A program made the position numbers and the translations under genes. A stretch of DNA of 64,000 bases from Methylovulum miyakonense HT12. GTDB lineage: Bacteria > Pseudomonadota > Gammaproteobacteria > Methylococcales > Methylomonadaceae. Shown here piece after piece: positions 1 to 9,468 of the stretch. The DNA lies in contig NZ_KB913025.1 of the NCBI RefSeq assembly GCF_000384075.1, forward strand, positions 4,534,187 through 4,598,186. Direction: 5' to 3'. Below the pieces are notes generated by a model. It saw only the letters and a program-made list of their open reading frames with translations. It searched no databases and had not been told where the DNA came from. Every line of letters begins with the position of its first letter. Positions within the stretch are counted from its first letter, which is position 1.

Positions 1-868
1 TGGACAACGAAGCGTTAAAGCTAGGGAATTGGCGCATTCCCGCAACCAAGGCTTTGATGATGAACATCAGCCCGGTGACCTTGACCTCGTCCTTGCCTTT
101 TTCGGCGTTCAGCGCATTACGGAAGGCTTCCATGTCAGTAATGTCGGCTTCGTCATGATAGGTGACCATGGGCAAATTCAACCAGACCCGGGTCAGGTTT
201 TGGCCAGTCAGGCGTTTGATTTTGCTCAGCTTCTGGACTTCGGTTTCGCCGAACACGGAAAAATCCACGGCGGGTATCGAAGGGATACCGGCAACTGTGG
301 CGGGCGCGCCTTCCGCCATGACTTTTTTGACGAAATTTTTCACATCATCTTTCAGTATCCGGCCTTTGCGTCCGCTACCCGCTGATACTTTACTGATGTC
401 CACGCCCAATTCACGGGCGAATAGGCGCACCGAAGGTGAGGCGTGGGCTTTCACACCCGTACTCGCCGCCACTGGCTCGGCGGCGGCCGTTACGGCTTTG
501 GCGGCAGATGCTGCTGGAGCCTCAACCACAGGAGCCTTAGGCGCAGTGTCAACAGGTGGCGCGGCAACCAGTGCCGGCGCTGCGGGTTTGTCCGCGTCCC
601 CCTGCCCTGCATCGGCCACAATCACGGTGGCGATCAATGCGCCTTCGGAGACTTTATCCCCCGCTTTGATAAACACTTCTTTTACCGTGCCTGCGGCGCT
701 GGACGGCAGTTCCATGGACGCCTTATCCGTTTCCAACGTGGCGACCGTTTGTTCGATTTCAATGACATCGCCGACTTTAATCAGCACTTCAACGACATCA
801 ATGGACGGCACGTTACCGACGTCGGGAACCTTAATTTCACACAACCCAGATTTATTATTATCGGTCAT
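1..868 (-). CDS. aceF: Pyruvate dehydrogenase E2, dihydrolipoamide acetyltransferase (3' end beyond window)
   Basis: Reverse-strand reading from the ATG at 868 gives the N-terminal ~289 residues of a lipoate acyltransferase, which moves acetyl groups from E1 to CoA in the pyruvate dehydrogenase complex. A lipoyl domain fills about residues 5-80 with the lipoylated lysine in ETDKAS (K49). An Ala/Pro-rich linker follows, then a peripheral subunit-binding domain (RLFARELGVDISKV, GRILKDDV), and the start of the catalytic domain runs off the window. Only one lipoyl domain is present, against three in E. coli. The start lies 15 bp after the aceE stop and has an AG-rich ribosome site, so both genes are one transcription unit. 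Confidence 0.95.
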   Translation of the reverse strand, partial: MTDNNKSGLCEIKVPDVGNVPSIDVVEVLIKVGDVIEIEQTVATLETDKASMELPSSAAGTVKEVFIKAGDKVSEGALIATVIVADAGQGDADKPAAPALVAAPPVDTAPKAPVVEAPAASAAKAVTAAAEPVAASTGVKAHASPSVRLFARELGVDISKVSAGSGRKGRILKDDVKNFVKKVMAEGAPATVAGIPSIPAVDFSVFGETEVQKLSKIKRLTGQNLTRVWLNLPMVTYHDEADITDMEAFRNALNAEKGKDEVKVTGLMFIIKALVAGMRQFPSFNASLS

Positions 869-883
869 CTTCTTATCCTTGGA

Positions 884-3562
884 TTAGATTAGCCATGGTG
901 CTTTGACATCCGCCGACAGGCCATATTTGGCAATCGCCACTTCGACCTTGGCCAGGTCGAACTGGCCCATGTCCGCCAAACCCTTCAACGCGGCGACGGC
1001 CACATGGTAACGGTCCACTTCGAAAAAGCGGCGCAGGTTCTCGCGGGTGTCGGAACGGCCAAAACCATCCGTACCCAAAACGGTGTAAGGCGCCTTAACC
1101 AAGCTGCGGATTTGTTCGGCAAACGCACGGGTATAATCGGTGGCGGCGATGACGGGGCCGACGGCATTCGCCAGGCAATGTGCGACATGTGATTGTTTGG
1201 GCGGTTCGGTGGGATGCAAACGGTTCCAACGTTCACAAAAGTTCCCGTCACGCGCCAATTCGGTGAAACTTGGGCAGCTCCACAAATCCGCTTCCACACC
1301 CCAATCATCCCGTAACAGCCCGGCGGCAAATTCGACTTCACGGAAAATGCTGCCGGAACCCAACAATTGCACACGCGGGGCTTGGCTTTGGGCGCCTTGG
1401 CGGAAGCTGTACATGCCTTTAAGGATGTTTTGCTCCTCCCCTTTTGGCAACGCAGGATGTTCGTAGTTTTCATTCATCACCGTGATGTAATAGAACACGT
1501 CTTCCTGTTCGACATACATGCGGCGTAAGCCGTCTTGGATGATGATTGCCAATTCATAGGAATAGGTCGGGTCGTAAGACACGCAATTCGGCACGGTCGC
1601 CGCTATCAAATGGCTATGGCCGTCTTCATGCTGCAAGCCTTCCCCGTTCAGCGTCGTGCGGCCTGCCGTGCCGCCCATCAGGAACCCCCGGGTACGTTGG
1701 TCGGCCGCCGCCCAAATCAAATCGCCGACACGTTGGAAGCCGAACATCGAGTAATAAATGAAGAACGGGATCATCGGCACATTGTTGGTGGAATAAGACG
1801 TGCCCGCCGCAATCCAGTCACACAAGCCGCCCGCTTCGTTAATGCCTTCCTGCAGGATTTGCCCATGTTTGTCTTCTTTATAAAACATCAGCTCTTTGGC
1901 GTCTTGCGGGGTATATAACTGCCCGACTTGCGACCAAATCCCCAATTGCCGGAACATGCCTTCCATGCCAAACGTCCGCGATTCATCAGGCACGATAGGC
2001 ACAATGCGTTTGCCGATATTCTTATCTTTCGTGAGGATATTGATCAGGCGCACAAACGCCATTGTGGTGGAAATTTCCCGGCCTTCGCCACTGGCTTCCA
2101 ACAATGGCTTGAAATCGCTCAATACCGGCACATCTAAACTATAGGATTTGCTGCGGCGCGAAGGCAGATGGCCGCCAAGCTCGGCGCGGCGTTTACGCAT
2201 GTATTCAAGTTCTTTGGAACCTTCCGGGAAGGTCAAATAAGGCAGCTCATGCAATTCGTCATCAGTCACGGGCAATTCGTAACGGTCACGGAAATGCGTG
2301 AGCGAGCTGGGGCTCATTTTTTTCTGTTGGTGGGTGATATTTTGCGCCTGGCCTGACTCGCCCATCCCGTAACCTTTAATGGTTTTCGCCAAGATCACGG
2401 TCGGTTGGCCTTTATGGTTGACGGCGGCGTGGAATGCGGCATAGACCTTGGCGGGATCATGGCCGCCCCGGTTCAGTTCCCAGATATCGCGGTCAGACCA
2501 GTCGGCAACCATGGCCCTCAGCTCAGGGCTATTGAAGAAGTATTCGCGGACATAACCGCCGTCCTTCGCCTTAAAGGTTTGGAAATCGCCGTCCACGCAT
2601 TCCATCATGCGCTTGATCAGCAAGCCTTGTTGGTCACGCGCCAGCAGGATATCCCAACGCCCGCCCCAAACCACTTTAATGACATTCCAGCCCGCGCCAC
2701 GGAACTCGCTTTCCAATTCTTGGATGATTTTGCCGTTGCCGCGCACCGGGCCGTCCAGGCGCTGCAAATTGCAATTGACCACGAAAATCAAGTTGTCCAA
2801 TTTTTCACGGCCTGCCATGCCTATCGCACCCAAGGATTCCGGCTCATCCGTCTCGCCGTCACCCAAGAAGCTCCAGACCTTACGGTTGGCCGTATCGGCA
2901 AAACCACGGTCTTGCAAATAACGCATGAACCGCGCTTGGTAAATCGCCATAATCGGCCCCAGACCCATGGACACGGTCGGGAATTGCCAAAAATCCTGCA
3001 TCAGCCACGGATGGGGATATGAAGACAGGCCGTTGCCGTTGACTTCCTGGCGGAAATTGTCCATTTGTTCTTGGGAAAAGCGCCCCATCAAGAATGCCCG
3101 CGCATAATCGCCTGGGGTCAAATGGCCTTGGGTATAAATCAAATCACCGCCATGCTGTTCGGAAGCGGCGTGCCAAAAATGGTTGTAACCCACATCATAA
3201 AGCGTTGCGGCTGAAGCAAAACTGGCGATATGCCCGCCGACATTGGTGTGCTTGTTCGCACGCAACACCATCATCATGGCATTCCAGCGCACATAAGAAC
3301 GGATCCGTTGCTCTATGGTGGCGTCCCCTGGGAACTGTGCCTGCCTCTCAACGGGGATAGTGTTGAGATAAGCGGTGTTCGCACTAAAAGGGATGTCAAA
3401 TCCTGAATGCCGGGTGACTGCGACCAATTGCTCAATCAGAAAGTGCGCACGTTCACTGCCATCCTGTTCCAGCACGGCTTGCAATGCTTCAATCCACTCC
3501 CGCGTTTCTGCCGGATCAATATCATTCTGGCCGGTAATTTCTGAAATTAGAGTACTCTTCAT
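884..3562 (-). CDS. aceE: Pyruvate dehydrogenase E1 component, homodimeric type
   Basis: The 892-residue product matches the usual length of the homodimeric E1 that decarboxylates pyruvate with thiamine diphosphate and acetylates the lipoyl arm of E2. The ThDP-binding signature GDGETDEPES with downstream NLIFVVNCNLQRLDG sits near residues 230-265, and the transketolase-like central and C-terminal domains follow without a break. The start at 3562 (MKSTLISE) has an AGGA ribosome site 8 bp away, lying in the last of three tandem 14-bp repeats. It is the first gene of the aceE-aceF unit; no PdhR-type operator was recognised upstream. Confidence 0.97.
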   Translation of the reverse strand: MKSTLISEITGQNDIDPAETREWIEALQAVLEQDGSERAHFLIEQLVAVTRHSGFDIPFSANTAYLNTIPVERQAQFPGDATIEQRIRSYVRWNAMMMVLRANKHTNVGGHIASFASAATLYDVGYNHFWHAASEQHGGDLIYTQGHLTPGDYARAFLMGRFSQEQMDNFRQEVNGNGLSSYPHPWLMQDFWQFPTVSMGLGPIMAIYQARFMRYLQDRGFADTANRKVWSFLGDGETDEPESLGAIGMAGREKLDNLIFVVNCNLQRLDGPVRGNGKIIQELESEFRGAGWNVIKVVWGGRWDILLARDQQGLLIKRMMECVDGDFQTFKAKDGGYVREYFFNSPELRAMVADWSDRDIWELNRGGHDPAKVYAAFHAAVNHKGQPTVILAKTIKGYGMGESGQAQNITHQQKKMSPSSLTHFRDRYELPVTDDELHELPYLTFPEGSKELEYMRKRRAELGGHLPSRRSKSYSLDVPVLSDFKPLLEASGEGREISTTMAFVRLINILTKDKNIGKRIVPIVPDESRTFGMEGMFRQLGIWSQVGQLYTPQDAKELMFYKEDKHGQILQEGINEAGGLCDWIAAGTSYSTNNVPMIPFFIYYSMFGFQRVGDLIWAAADQRTRGFLMGGTAGRTTLNGEGLQHEDGHSHLIAATVPNCVSYDPTYSYELAIIIQDGLRRMYVEQEDVFYYITVMNENYEHPALPKGEEQNILKGMYSFRQGAQSQAPRVQLLGSGSIFREVEFAAGLLRDDWGVEADLWSCPSFTELARDGNFCERWNRLHPTEPPKQSHVAHCLANAVGPVIAATDYTRAFAEQIRSLVKAPYTVLGTDGFGRSDTRENLRRFFEVDRYHVAVAALKGLADMGQFDLAKVEVAIAKYGLSADVKAPWLI

Positions 3563-3604
3563 GGGTTAATCCTGTTGGGTTTGATCCTGTGGGGTTGATC
3601 GTGT
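3563..3604 (-). repeat. Three tandem 14-bp units in the aceE leader
   Basis: Three back-to-back 14-bp units on the plus strand (GGGTTAATCCTGTT, GGGTTTGATCCTGT, GGGGTTGATCGTGT) end directly at the aceE start codon. Read on the coding strand, the two units nearest the ATG carry an AGGA ribosome-site core and the distal one a degenerate ACGA; the nearest is the likely aceE ribosome site. The repeats could be simple slippage or could tune initiation. Confidence 0.6.
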
Positions 3605-3916
3605 AGCGAAGTGGTATGGCTTAACTGCGGTTAAAAACGATGGCATACATTGGGGGGAAGTTAAGGGGTCAAAACCATCAAATACTGTCTGGCCTTGCTG
3701 ATATTCTGGTTTTTGGTTATTGCCTGAATTGGGCAAGCGGAGAAATGTTTGCAAATTGCTCTATAAAAGTAATTACTTGAAATAGACGGGGAAACAGCTT
3801 TTAAGCAGTAAAACCAGTTAAGAAAAATACGCCAGTGCTGCATAGTATATACAAATGATGGCTGGCAATGCACCCGTTTTAGTAAAATTGGCCGCCCGGG
3901 AAGAAAATTGCCTGAA
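3605..3916. other. Noncoding gap between the aceE leader and the upstream gene
   Basis: About 310 bp with no gene I can support. Short frames on the minus strand here have no ribosome site and no recognisable family. The aceE promoter presumably lies here, but I could not pick a convincing -35/-10 pair. Confidence 0.5.
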
Positions 3917-6307
3917 TCAAAAAATGTCCCTATCAAAAAGATCCTTGTCAAAAGGGGATGTCGGCAAGGGTTTACGTTGGCTGCTATTCACCAGGAATTG
4001 TGCTTCCCTAGCCAGCAAAACGGACATGTCAGAGACTGACAAGGGCTTGCTGAAAAAATAGCCTTGGATAAGGTCACAACCCCGATGAGTCAGGTATTCG
4101 AGCTGCTGCTCGGTTTCCACCCCTTCGGCAATAATTTTTTGCCCTAAAGAATGCCCCATTTCGATAATCGCCGAAGTCAGGCGGGCGTCTTTGGACTCAA
4201 CGGTCATTTCCCTGATAAAGGACTGGTCTATTTTCAGCACGTCAATGGGGAAACTTTTCAGGTACGACAAGGAAGAATAGCCCGTCCCAAAATCATCTAG
4301 CGCGATTTTGATGCCCATTTTTTTCAGCCTGGTCAACTGTAATTCAATTTGCCTAATGTCCCCAACGAGCATGGATTCGGTGATTTCCAATTCCAAATGC
4401 TTGGCATCCAGATGCGCCTTTGTCAACGCGTCCTCCACCGACTTGATGAAGTTATTATCGTTAAACTGCCGTGCGGAAACATTGACGGAAACCTGTTGCA
4501 AGGGGTATCCGGCCAATAGCCATTGTTTCATTTGTTGGCAGGCGGCCTGCATGATCCATCCCCCAATCTCGATAATCAGGCCAGTTTCTTCGGCAATCGA
4601 GATAAATTTATCGGGGGGTATGATTTTGGTGCGCCCCGCGCTTCCTTGGAACCAACGGATTAAGACTTCCGCACCAAAAATTTTTCGGCTGGAGGCAAAA
4701 TACTGGGGCTGGTAATACAGTTGCAATTCATTTTTTTCAATGGCCTTACGTAAGTTCAACTCCATGAGCAAACGGTCTTGGGTGGCGGTCGAATAATCTT
4801 TTTTATAGAACTGATAGTTGTTGCGCCCCTGTTTTTTGGCTTCATACATGGCTATATCGGCATGTTTCAGCAGTATTTCCGTCGTCAAACCATCTTCGGG
4901 GTAGATGGAAATGCCGACACTGGCACTAATGAAAACTTCCCGGGTTTGGATATAAAACACTTCCGACAGTTTTTGGATAATCTCGCCGGCGATCATGGAT
5001 GCCGAATAAATCGCCTGCTCGTGGGCGGTTTGGTTAAGCCTTAACAAGGCAAACTCGTCGCCGCTTAGGCGCGCCACCACATCTTCATCATGCATGATCG
5101 ACAGCAAGCGTGCCGCCGTCTCTTGCAACAAGATATTGCCGGAATCGTGCCCTAGCGAATCGTTGACCGTCTTAAAGCGGTCCAGGTCAATAAAGAAAAT
5201 GACCGCATACTGATGGTTTATTTTGGCAGACGCCAAGAATTGGTTTAGGCGGCTAAAAAACACGCCACGGTTGACCAAGCCCGTCAAATCATCATATTGG
5301 GCAATCTGTAATACACGTTGCTCCGATTGTTTCTGTACCGTTATATCAAACATTGAGGCAAAGTAGCTCACATCCTGGCCTTCCTGGGCGATGGCGATAA
5401 TGTCTAACCTGACCGGGAAGGTCTTGCCGTCTTTATGCCGGCAGTGCAATTCGCCAGACCACAGCACTTCCTGGTCATTGTTAAAAAAATCCGCCCGGAT
5501 CAGCGCCAGCTGGTCATCAATAATGATGGATAAAGGCCAATGGTCTATTTCATCAAAACCATAGCCGGTCAATTTTGTGAAGGCAGGGTTAATCCGGCTA
5601 ATCCTGAATTGCGCATCCAAAAACAAAAAGCACAGATGGGAGACTTGAAACGCCTGTTCCACCTGCCCAAGCCGGTTTTTTTCGGTTTGGTCAACAAAAT
5701 GTCCGGTAATGATCAGATGCGAACGGTTTTGCATGGCATCAAAAACCGGTATCCTGCTGATTTCCAAGACTTCGTTTTTATTGTCCTGGCGGGTGATGAT
5801 CCGGGTTTCCTTAACCTTATGCCTCAAATGCCAGGCACTTTTGTCCTGGATGACACTGAGCCGCAAAGCACGCGAATTGCTCTCCGGATAGTTTATCAAC
5901 TCGTCATCCGTCTTATTGAAGTAACTGGCATCCTGTAAATTAAAACTGAACAAATAGGCGCGGCTGGCGCGCAACCAGCGCCCGTCCTTATCTTTAAGGC
6001 AAAGGAAATCGGGGATGTTTTCAATGACCCTTAAATAATCAATATCTTGCGGGGAAAGGTCAGGAGGTTCGTCAGCCCCCCCAGCATCCGGTAGCCCATC
6101 GTTATCGTCAACAGGCCTAAGCTGTTGCCGGAAATGGCCGTACAATAAAAACCCGATAAACAAGCCATTTAATGCCAACAAACCCTCTATCAGCCTGTTT
6201 TCATACGGCAAGAACCCATCGGGGATAAAATTTGCCAGCAACAAATAGCAAACAATCACCACGCAGAGCACAATTAAGCATAAAGCTACCTTATATTTCA
6301 TAAGCAT
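3917..6307 (-). CDS. Membrane PAS-GGDEF-EAL cyclic-di-GMP signalling protein
   Basis: The 796-residue product has two N-terminal membrane segments (about residues 5-27 and 40-60), two PAS-like sensory regions (about 85-330), a GGDEF domain whose active-site motif reads SGDEF (about 413-417), and an EAL domain whose signature reads EVLIR (about 546-550) with a well kept DDFGTGYSSLSYL block and KIDQSFI. It should synthesise and/or hydrolyse cyclic-di-GMP at the inner membrane in response to a PAS signal. SGDEF and EVL variants can both be active, so the net activity cannot be read from sequence. The start is uncertain between 6307 and 6301; neither has a strong ribosome site. No partner gene lies next to it. 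Confidence 0.9.
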   Translation of the reverse strand: MLMKYKVALCLIVLCVVIVCYLLLANFIPDGFLPYENRLIEGLLALNGLFIGFLLYGHFRQQLRPVDDNDGLPDAGGADEPPDLSPQDIDYLRVIENIPDFLCLKDKDGRWLRASRAYLFSFNLQDASYFNKTDDELINYPESNSRALRLSVIQDKSAWHLRHKVKETRIITRQDNKNEVLEISRIPVFDAMQNRSHLIITGHFVDQTEKNRLGQVEQAFQVSHLCFLFLDAQFRISRINPAFTKLTGYGFDEIDHWPLSIIIDDQLALIRADFFNNDQEVLWSGELHCRHKDGKTFPVRLDIIAIAQEGQDVSYFASMFDITVQKQSEQRVLQIAQYDDLTGLVNRGVFFSRLNQFLASAKINHQYAVIFFIDLDRFKTVNDSLGHDSGNILLQETAARLLSIMHDEDVVARLSGDEFALLRLNQTAHEQAIYSASMIAGEIIQKLSEVFYIQTREVFISASVGISIYPEDGLTTEILLKHADIAMYEAKKQGRNNYQFYKKDYSTATQDRLLMELNLRKAIEKNELQLYYQPQYFASSRKIFGAEVLIRWFQGSAGRTKIIPPDKFISIAEETGLIIEIGGWIMQAACQQMKQWLLAGYPLQQVSVNVSARQFNDNNFIKSVEDALTKAHLDAKHLELEITESMLVGDIRQIELQLTRLKKMGIKIALDDFGTGYSSLSYLKSFPIDVLKIDQSFIREMTVESKDARLTSAIIEMGHSLGQKIIAEGVETEQQLEYLTHRGCDLIQGYFFSKPLSVSDMSVLLAREAQFLVNSSQRKPLPTSPFDKDLFDRDIF

Positions 6308-6417
6308 AGTTTACCGTGAGAAGAGTTATCACCCGACACCCCCATTTGCATGAGATTTTAATTTAAGGCAAATTCCCAATGCCGTCCCCAACCTTGGCAG
6401 CGTGGCCATTTGCCCGA

Positions 6418-9078
6418 CTATAAGCCCGGACTTATGTCTTTTAAAAGCAATTTGCTGAATACGGGCAAAATGACAAAAGTGCTCACCATAATCCAGAAAA
6501 TCCCCATGGTGATCACTAGGCCCATGCTCGCAATGCCTTGATGCGACGAAAACGCCAAACCGGCAAAACTGGAACTGGTTGTCAAGGCACCGTAGAACAT
6601 CGCCCTGGCGGTGCTGGACTGGTAGATATTTTGCTCTTCAGAGACGGAGTGCCGCAATTTTTCAACCATGTGTATGCCATTATCCACACCGAAACCCAAC
6701 AATAGCGGCAAAGCGATAATGTTAGCAAAATTAATCGGGGTATGGGTCAGCACCGTACTCGCCATCGTAAACAATCCGGCCAACACCAACGGGGTCATAA
6801 TCAACAAGGTGTCGGTCAAGTTACGTCTGATGCTGAACAATACCAGGGCAATCGTAATTAACGCAATCGTAATTGCCTGCTTAAAGGCACCGATCACCGC
6901 TTTCATCGATTCCCAATATAAAATGGGCAGGTCGGTGGCCTCAGGTTCCAGCGATTGCACGTCGGTAATGAAGTTTTCCAGATCCCCCAAATCATTCAAG
7001 TCCTTTTTCGGGTAAATCTGGATGCGGTACCAGCCGTCTTTACTTAACCAACGCTCCGTGATGTCGGAAGGAATGTCGGCAAGCGTGACCTCGCCTGCAT
7101 CAAACCCCCCTAACAGTTCATCCATCACCTGCGGCAAGGTGCCCAACAAGACGGTTTGTACTTTATCCATAAACACACGGTTGTATGGCTGCAAACGTGT
7201 GCCGTATTCGAGGAGCAGGCCTTGCAACTCCGCTTTAAAGGCGGTCAAGGCGGCAATTTCCTGACCATCGGTTTTTTTAGGCAGGACGGCATCAATCGTT
7301 TTCAACAAATGGGAAATGGCCGGAAGGGGATTATCGTCCATTTTCAAGGCCGGGAATTCGCGGGTTTGTATCCCCATCGTCAAATCCATTTCTTCAATCA
7401 AGGCCAATTTTTCTTCCTGCTCGGTAGGCTGGAAATCAAAGAGGCTAACTGTTTTGTCCACGCTCGCCAGCTTGCCCAATTTTTGTTGTAGGGCCTTTGT
7501 TTTCTCGGCATCCTTGACCAAAACGGTCAAGGTCATCGGCGTCGTGTCTTTGTCTTGCGTCAATTTCCTGAACGCCACCACCGACTCGGTGTTCGGGTCA
7601 CGTAGGTTTAAGGGGTTAAAATCCGTTTCGACTTGGGGCACCAAAATAGAAGCAATGACAGCCAATATCCCCACGCCGATAGCAATCGGCTTGGCATGAT
7701 GGAGCGTCAATAAAGCCAATTTTTCCGGCAAGTGCTCAATGCTTGAATATTTGCCAGTATTGGGCAAATGTTTAATTTGCGTTGGAATGATTTTGAGCAT
7801 GACAGGCAAAACGATTAACGTCACCAACAGGCAGATAAACAAGCTGGTGCCGGCCAGCAAACCCAGTTCAGACACCCCCTGGTAATCGGTCGGGATAAAA
7901 GCATACAGGCCGATTGCCGTCGTCCCCGCACATAATAACAACGAGGGGCTTGTGGAAACCAAAGTACCGATGATGGCCCTATCCTTATGGATATGATGGC
8001 CGAGATTGTCACGGTAACGCAGACAAAAATGTATGGCGTATTCGACCCCTAGGCCGATATTAGAGACCGCAAAAGCGATTGAAATTAGATTAAGCTCCTT
8101 AACCGCAACCGCCGCAAACGCACCACAGAAGACCATGCCCAGGGCTAGGGTGATTAGGGTGGCAAGCGTTAAAAATACTGACCGGTAGGCAATTAACAAT
8201 ATGCCTAACACCACCACGACCGAAAAAAGGCTGGCATTGAACGTCCCGGTGCTCATCCCCGCCAATTCGTCATCTTCCAGGCCAACCTCCCCGGTGATCC
8301 GCACCTTGACTTCAGGCAGACCCGCTTCCTGGATTTCAAGCACCGCTTTACGCACCGCGTCAATTGCACTTTCTGCCGGACGGATCTTGGCATAATCAAA
8401 TTTGGGCCTGACGATAATAAAATTGTTTTTGGCGGTGAGTTTTTCACTGGTGGTGATCAGCTCTTCCCACGACAATAAAACGTTGCCGCCATTCATGGTT
8501 TCATGCAAGGCTTTGGAAACCTTATTAAGTAAAACGGGCAGATCCAAGGGTAACGAGCCATTTTCATCCGAAGAAGTTAGGGCATCGTCAATGATTGAGA
8601 AAAAGCCTGACAAATGTGTTTCCTGGGAAATCCTGCCGATAAAAGGCTGGGCTTCGGACATAGTCGCCGATAAATCTTGCAAATCCGCCTTATCAAGATA
8701 TAGCAGGCCATTGCGGCGGAAAAAAGCGTTCTCGTTCGGCGTATAGACCGAATCAAAATTGCCCTTATCAGCACTTAGCAAGCGGCTTAGGCGTTGGGTG
8801 GCCGATTTTGTCAACTCCGGCGTATCGGATTCCACCACCAGCAACAAGGTGCGCATATCCTGAGGGAAGGCCTTTTCAAACTTTCGGCTGTTTTGCTGGA
8901 ACGGCGCGTCAGGTGCAACCAATTCAGTAGTATCGGTATTAATGCTCAGGTTATTGACGGTATATGAAAACGCCACCACTAGAAACACACTGACAACGAA
9001 CAAAACGATCAAAGGATGTGCAATGCTCCACCTCCCCCAACGGGAAAGTAAGCCTGCATTAAAGCTGGGAAATGACAT
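6418..9078 (-). CDS. hpnN: RND/MMPL-family transporter, hopanoid-associated type (HpnN-like)
   Basis: The 886-residue protein has the two-fold RND/MMPL layout: a first membrane segment (LIVLFVVSVFLVVAFSYTV, about 23-41), a large periplasmic loop, a block of five to six helices (about 275-430), a second loop after a helix near 465, and a final helix block (about 730-880). The opening region (NTDTTELVAPDAPF, then FEKAFPQDMRTLLLVVES) resembles the RND proteins assigned to hopanoid traffic to the outer membrane. Hopanoid producers are common among methanotrophs, which fits, but no other hpn gene is in the window. The symbol is therefore a family-level call. It stands alone, with 110 bp to its downstream neighbour. 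Confidence 0.7.
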   Translation of the reverse strand: MSFPSFNAGLLSRWGRWSIAHPLIVLFVVSVFLVVAFSYTVNNLSINTDTTELVAPDAPFQQNSRKFEKAFPQDMRTLLLVVESDTPELTKSATQRLSRLLSADKGNFDSVYTPNENAFFRRNGLLYLDKADLQDLSATMSEAQPFIGRISQETHLSGFFSIIDDALTSSDENGSLPLDLPVLLNKVSKALHETMNGGNVLLSWEELITTSEKLTAKNNFIIVRPKFDYAKIRPAESAIDAVRKAVLEIQEAGLPEVKVRITGEVGLEDDELAGMSTGTFNASLFSVVVVLGILLIAYRSVFLTLATLITLALGMVFCGAFAAVAVKELNLISIAFAVSNIGLGVEYAIHFCLRYRDNLGHHIHKDRAIIGTLVSTSPSLLLCAGTTAIGLYAFIPTDYQGVSELGLLAGTSLFICLLVTLIVLPVMLKIIPTQIKHLPNTGKYSSIEHLPEKLALLTLHHAKPIAIGVGILAVIASILVPQVETDFNPLNLRDPNTESVVAFRKLTQDKDTTPMTLTVLVKDAEKTKALQQKLGKLASVDKTVSLFDFQPTEQEEKLALIEEMDLTMGIQTREFPALKMDDNPLPAISHLLKTIDAVLPKKTDGQEIAALTAFKAELQGLLLEYGTRLQPYNRVFMDKVQTVLLGTLPQVMDELLGGFDAGEVTLADIPSDITERWLSKDGWYRIQIYPKKDLNDLGDLENFITDVQSLEPEATDLPILYWESMKAVIGAFKQAITIALITIALVLFSIRRNLTDTLLIMTPLVLAGLFTMASTVLTHTPINFANIIALPLLLGFGVDNGIHMVEKLRHSVSEEQNIYQSSTARAMFYGALTTSSSFAGLAFSSHQGIASMGLVITMGIFWIMVSTFVILPVFSKLLLKDISPGL

Positions 9079-9468
9079 ATCGGACGGTTTGTATTTTAAA
9101 AATTGATAAGGCGTTAAGAATAGCCGAAATTATTACTTGGCGTTAAATAATCTTGGTCAAAAAAATGCTTTGGGAGGTTATATCCATTAGCTGGCATCCC
9201 CTCCCCACACTTTGCCCGCAGTAAAGGGTAGCCGCATTGCCATCATTGGCCACCACGGCCAAACCCAAAGTTATTGCTGGCCCGTTAGCCACCCTGTTTT
9301 TGTGAAGCACACCCACAAAATGCAGGCGCCCCCAAAGACACTTTGGATGCGGCAGCTGCCGGAAAAAATATCAAAAAAAAACCAAACTATGAAAAAATAC
9401 CTTCCATCTTGGGACAATGGCAAAACCTAGTCCAATTTTCCAGCAACCACCTCTCTCCAGGATCAAAT
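9079..9468. other. Noncoding region upstream of the RTX gene
   Basis: A 390-bp stretch between the divergent hpnN-like and RTX genes, AT-rich in its first 100 bases. It should carry both promoters, but no motif was clear enough to call. A short rightward frame here lacks a ribosome site and family resemblance. Confidence 0.4.

Noticed and set aside
3566-3951. Short leftward frames in the aceE leader region
   Set aside because: No ribosome site or family; one would end inside the tandem repeats next to the aceE start.
9212-9430. 72-codon frame upstream of the RTX gene
   Set aside because: No ribosome site, mixed composition, overlaps the RTX control region.
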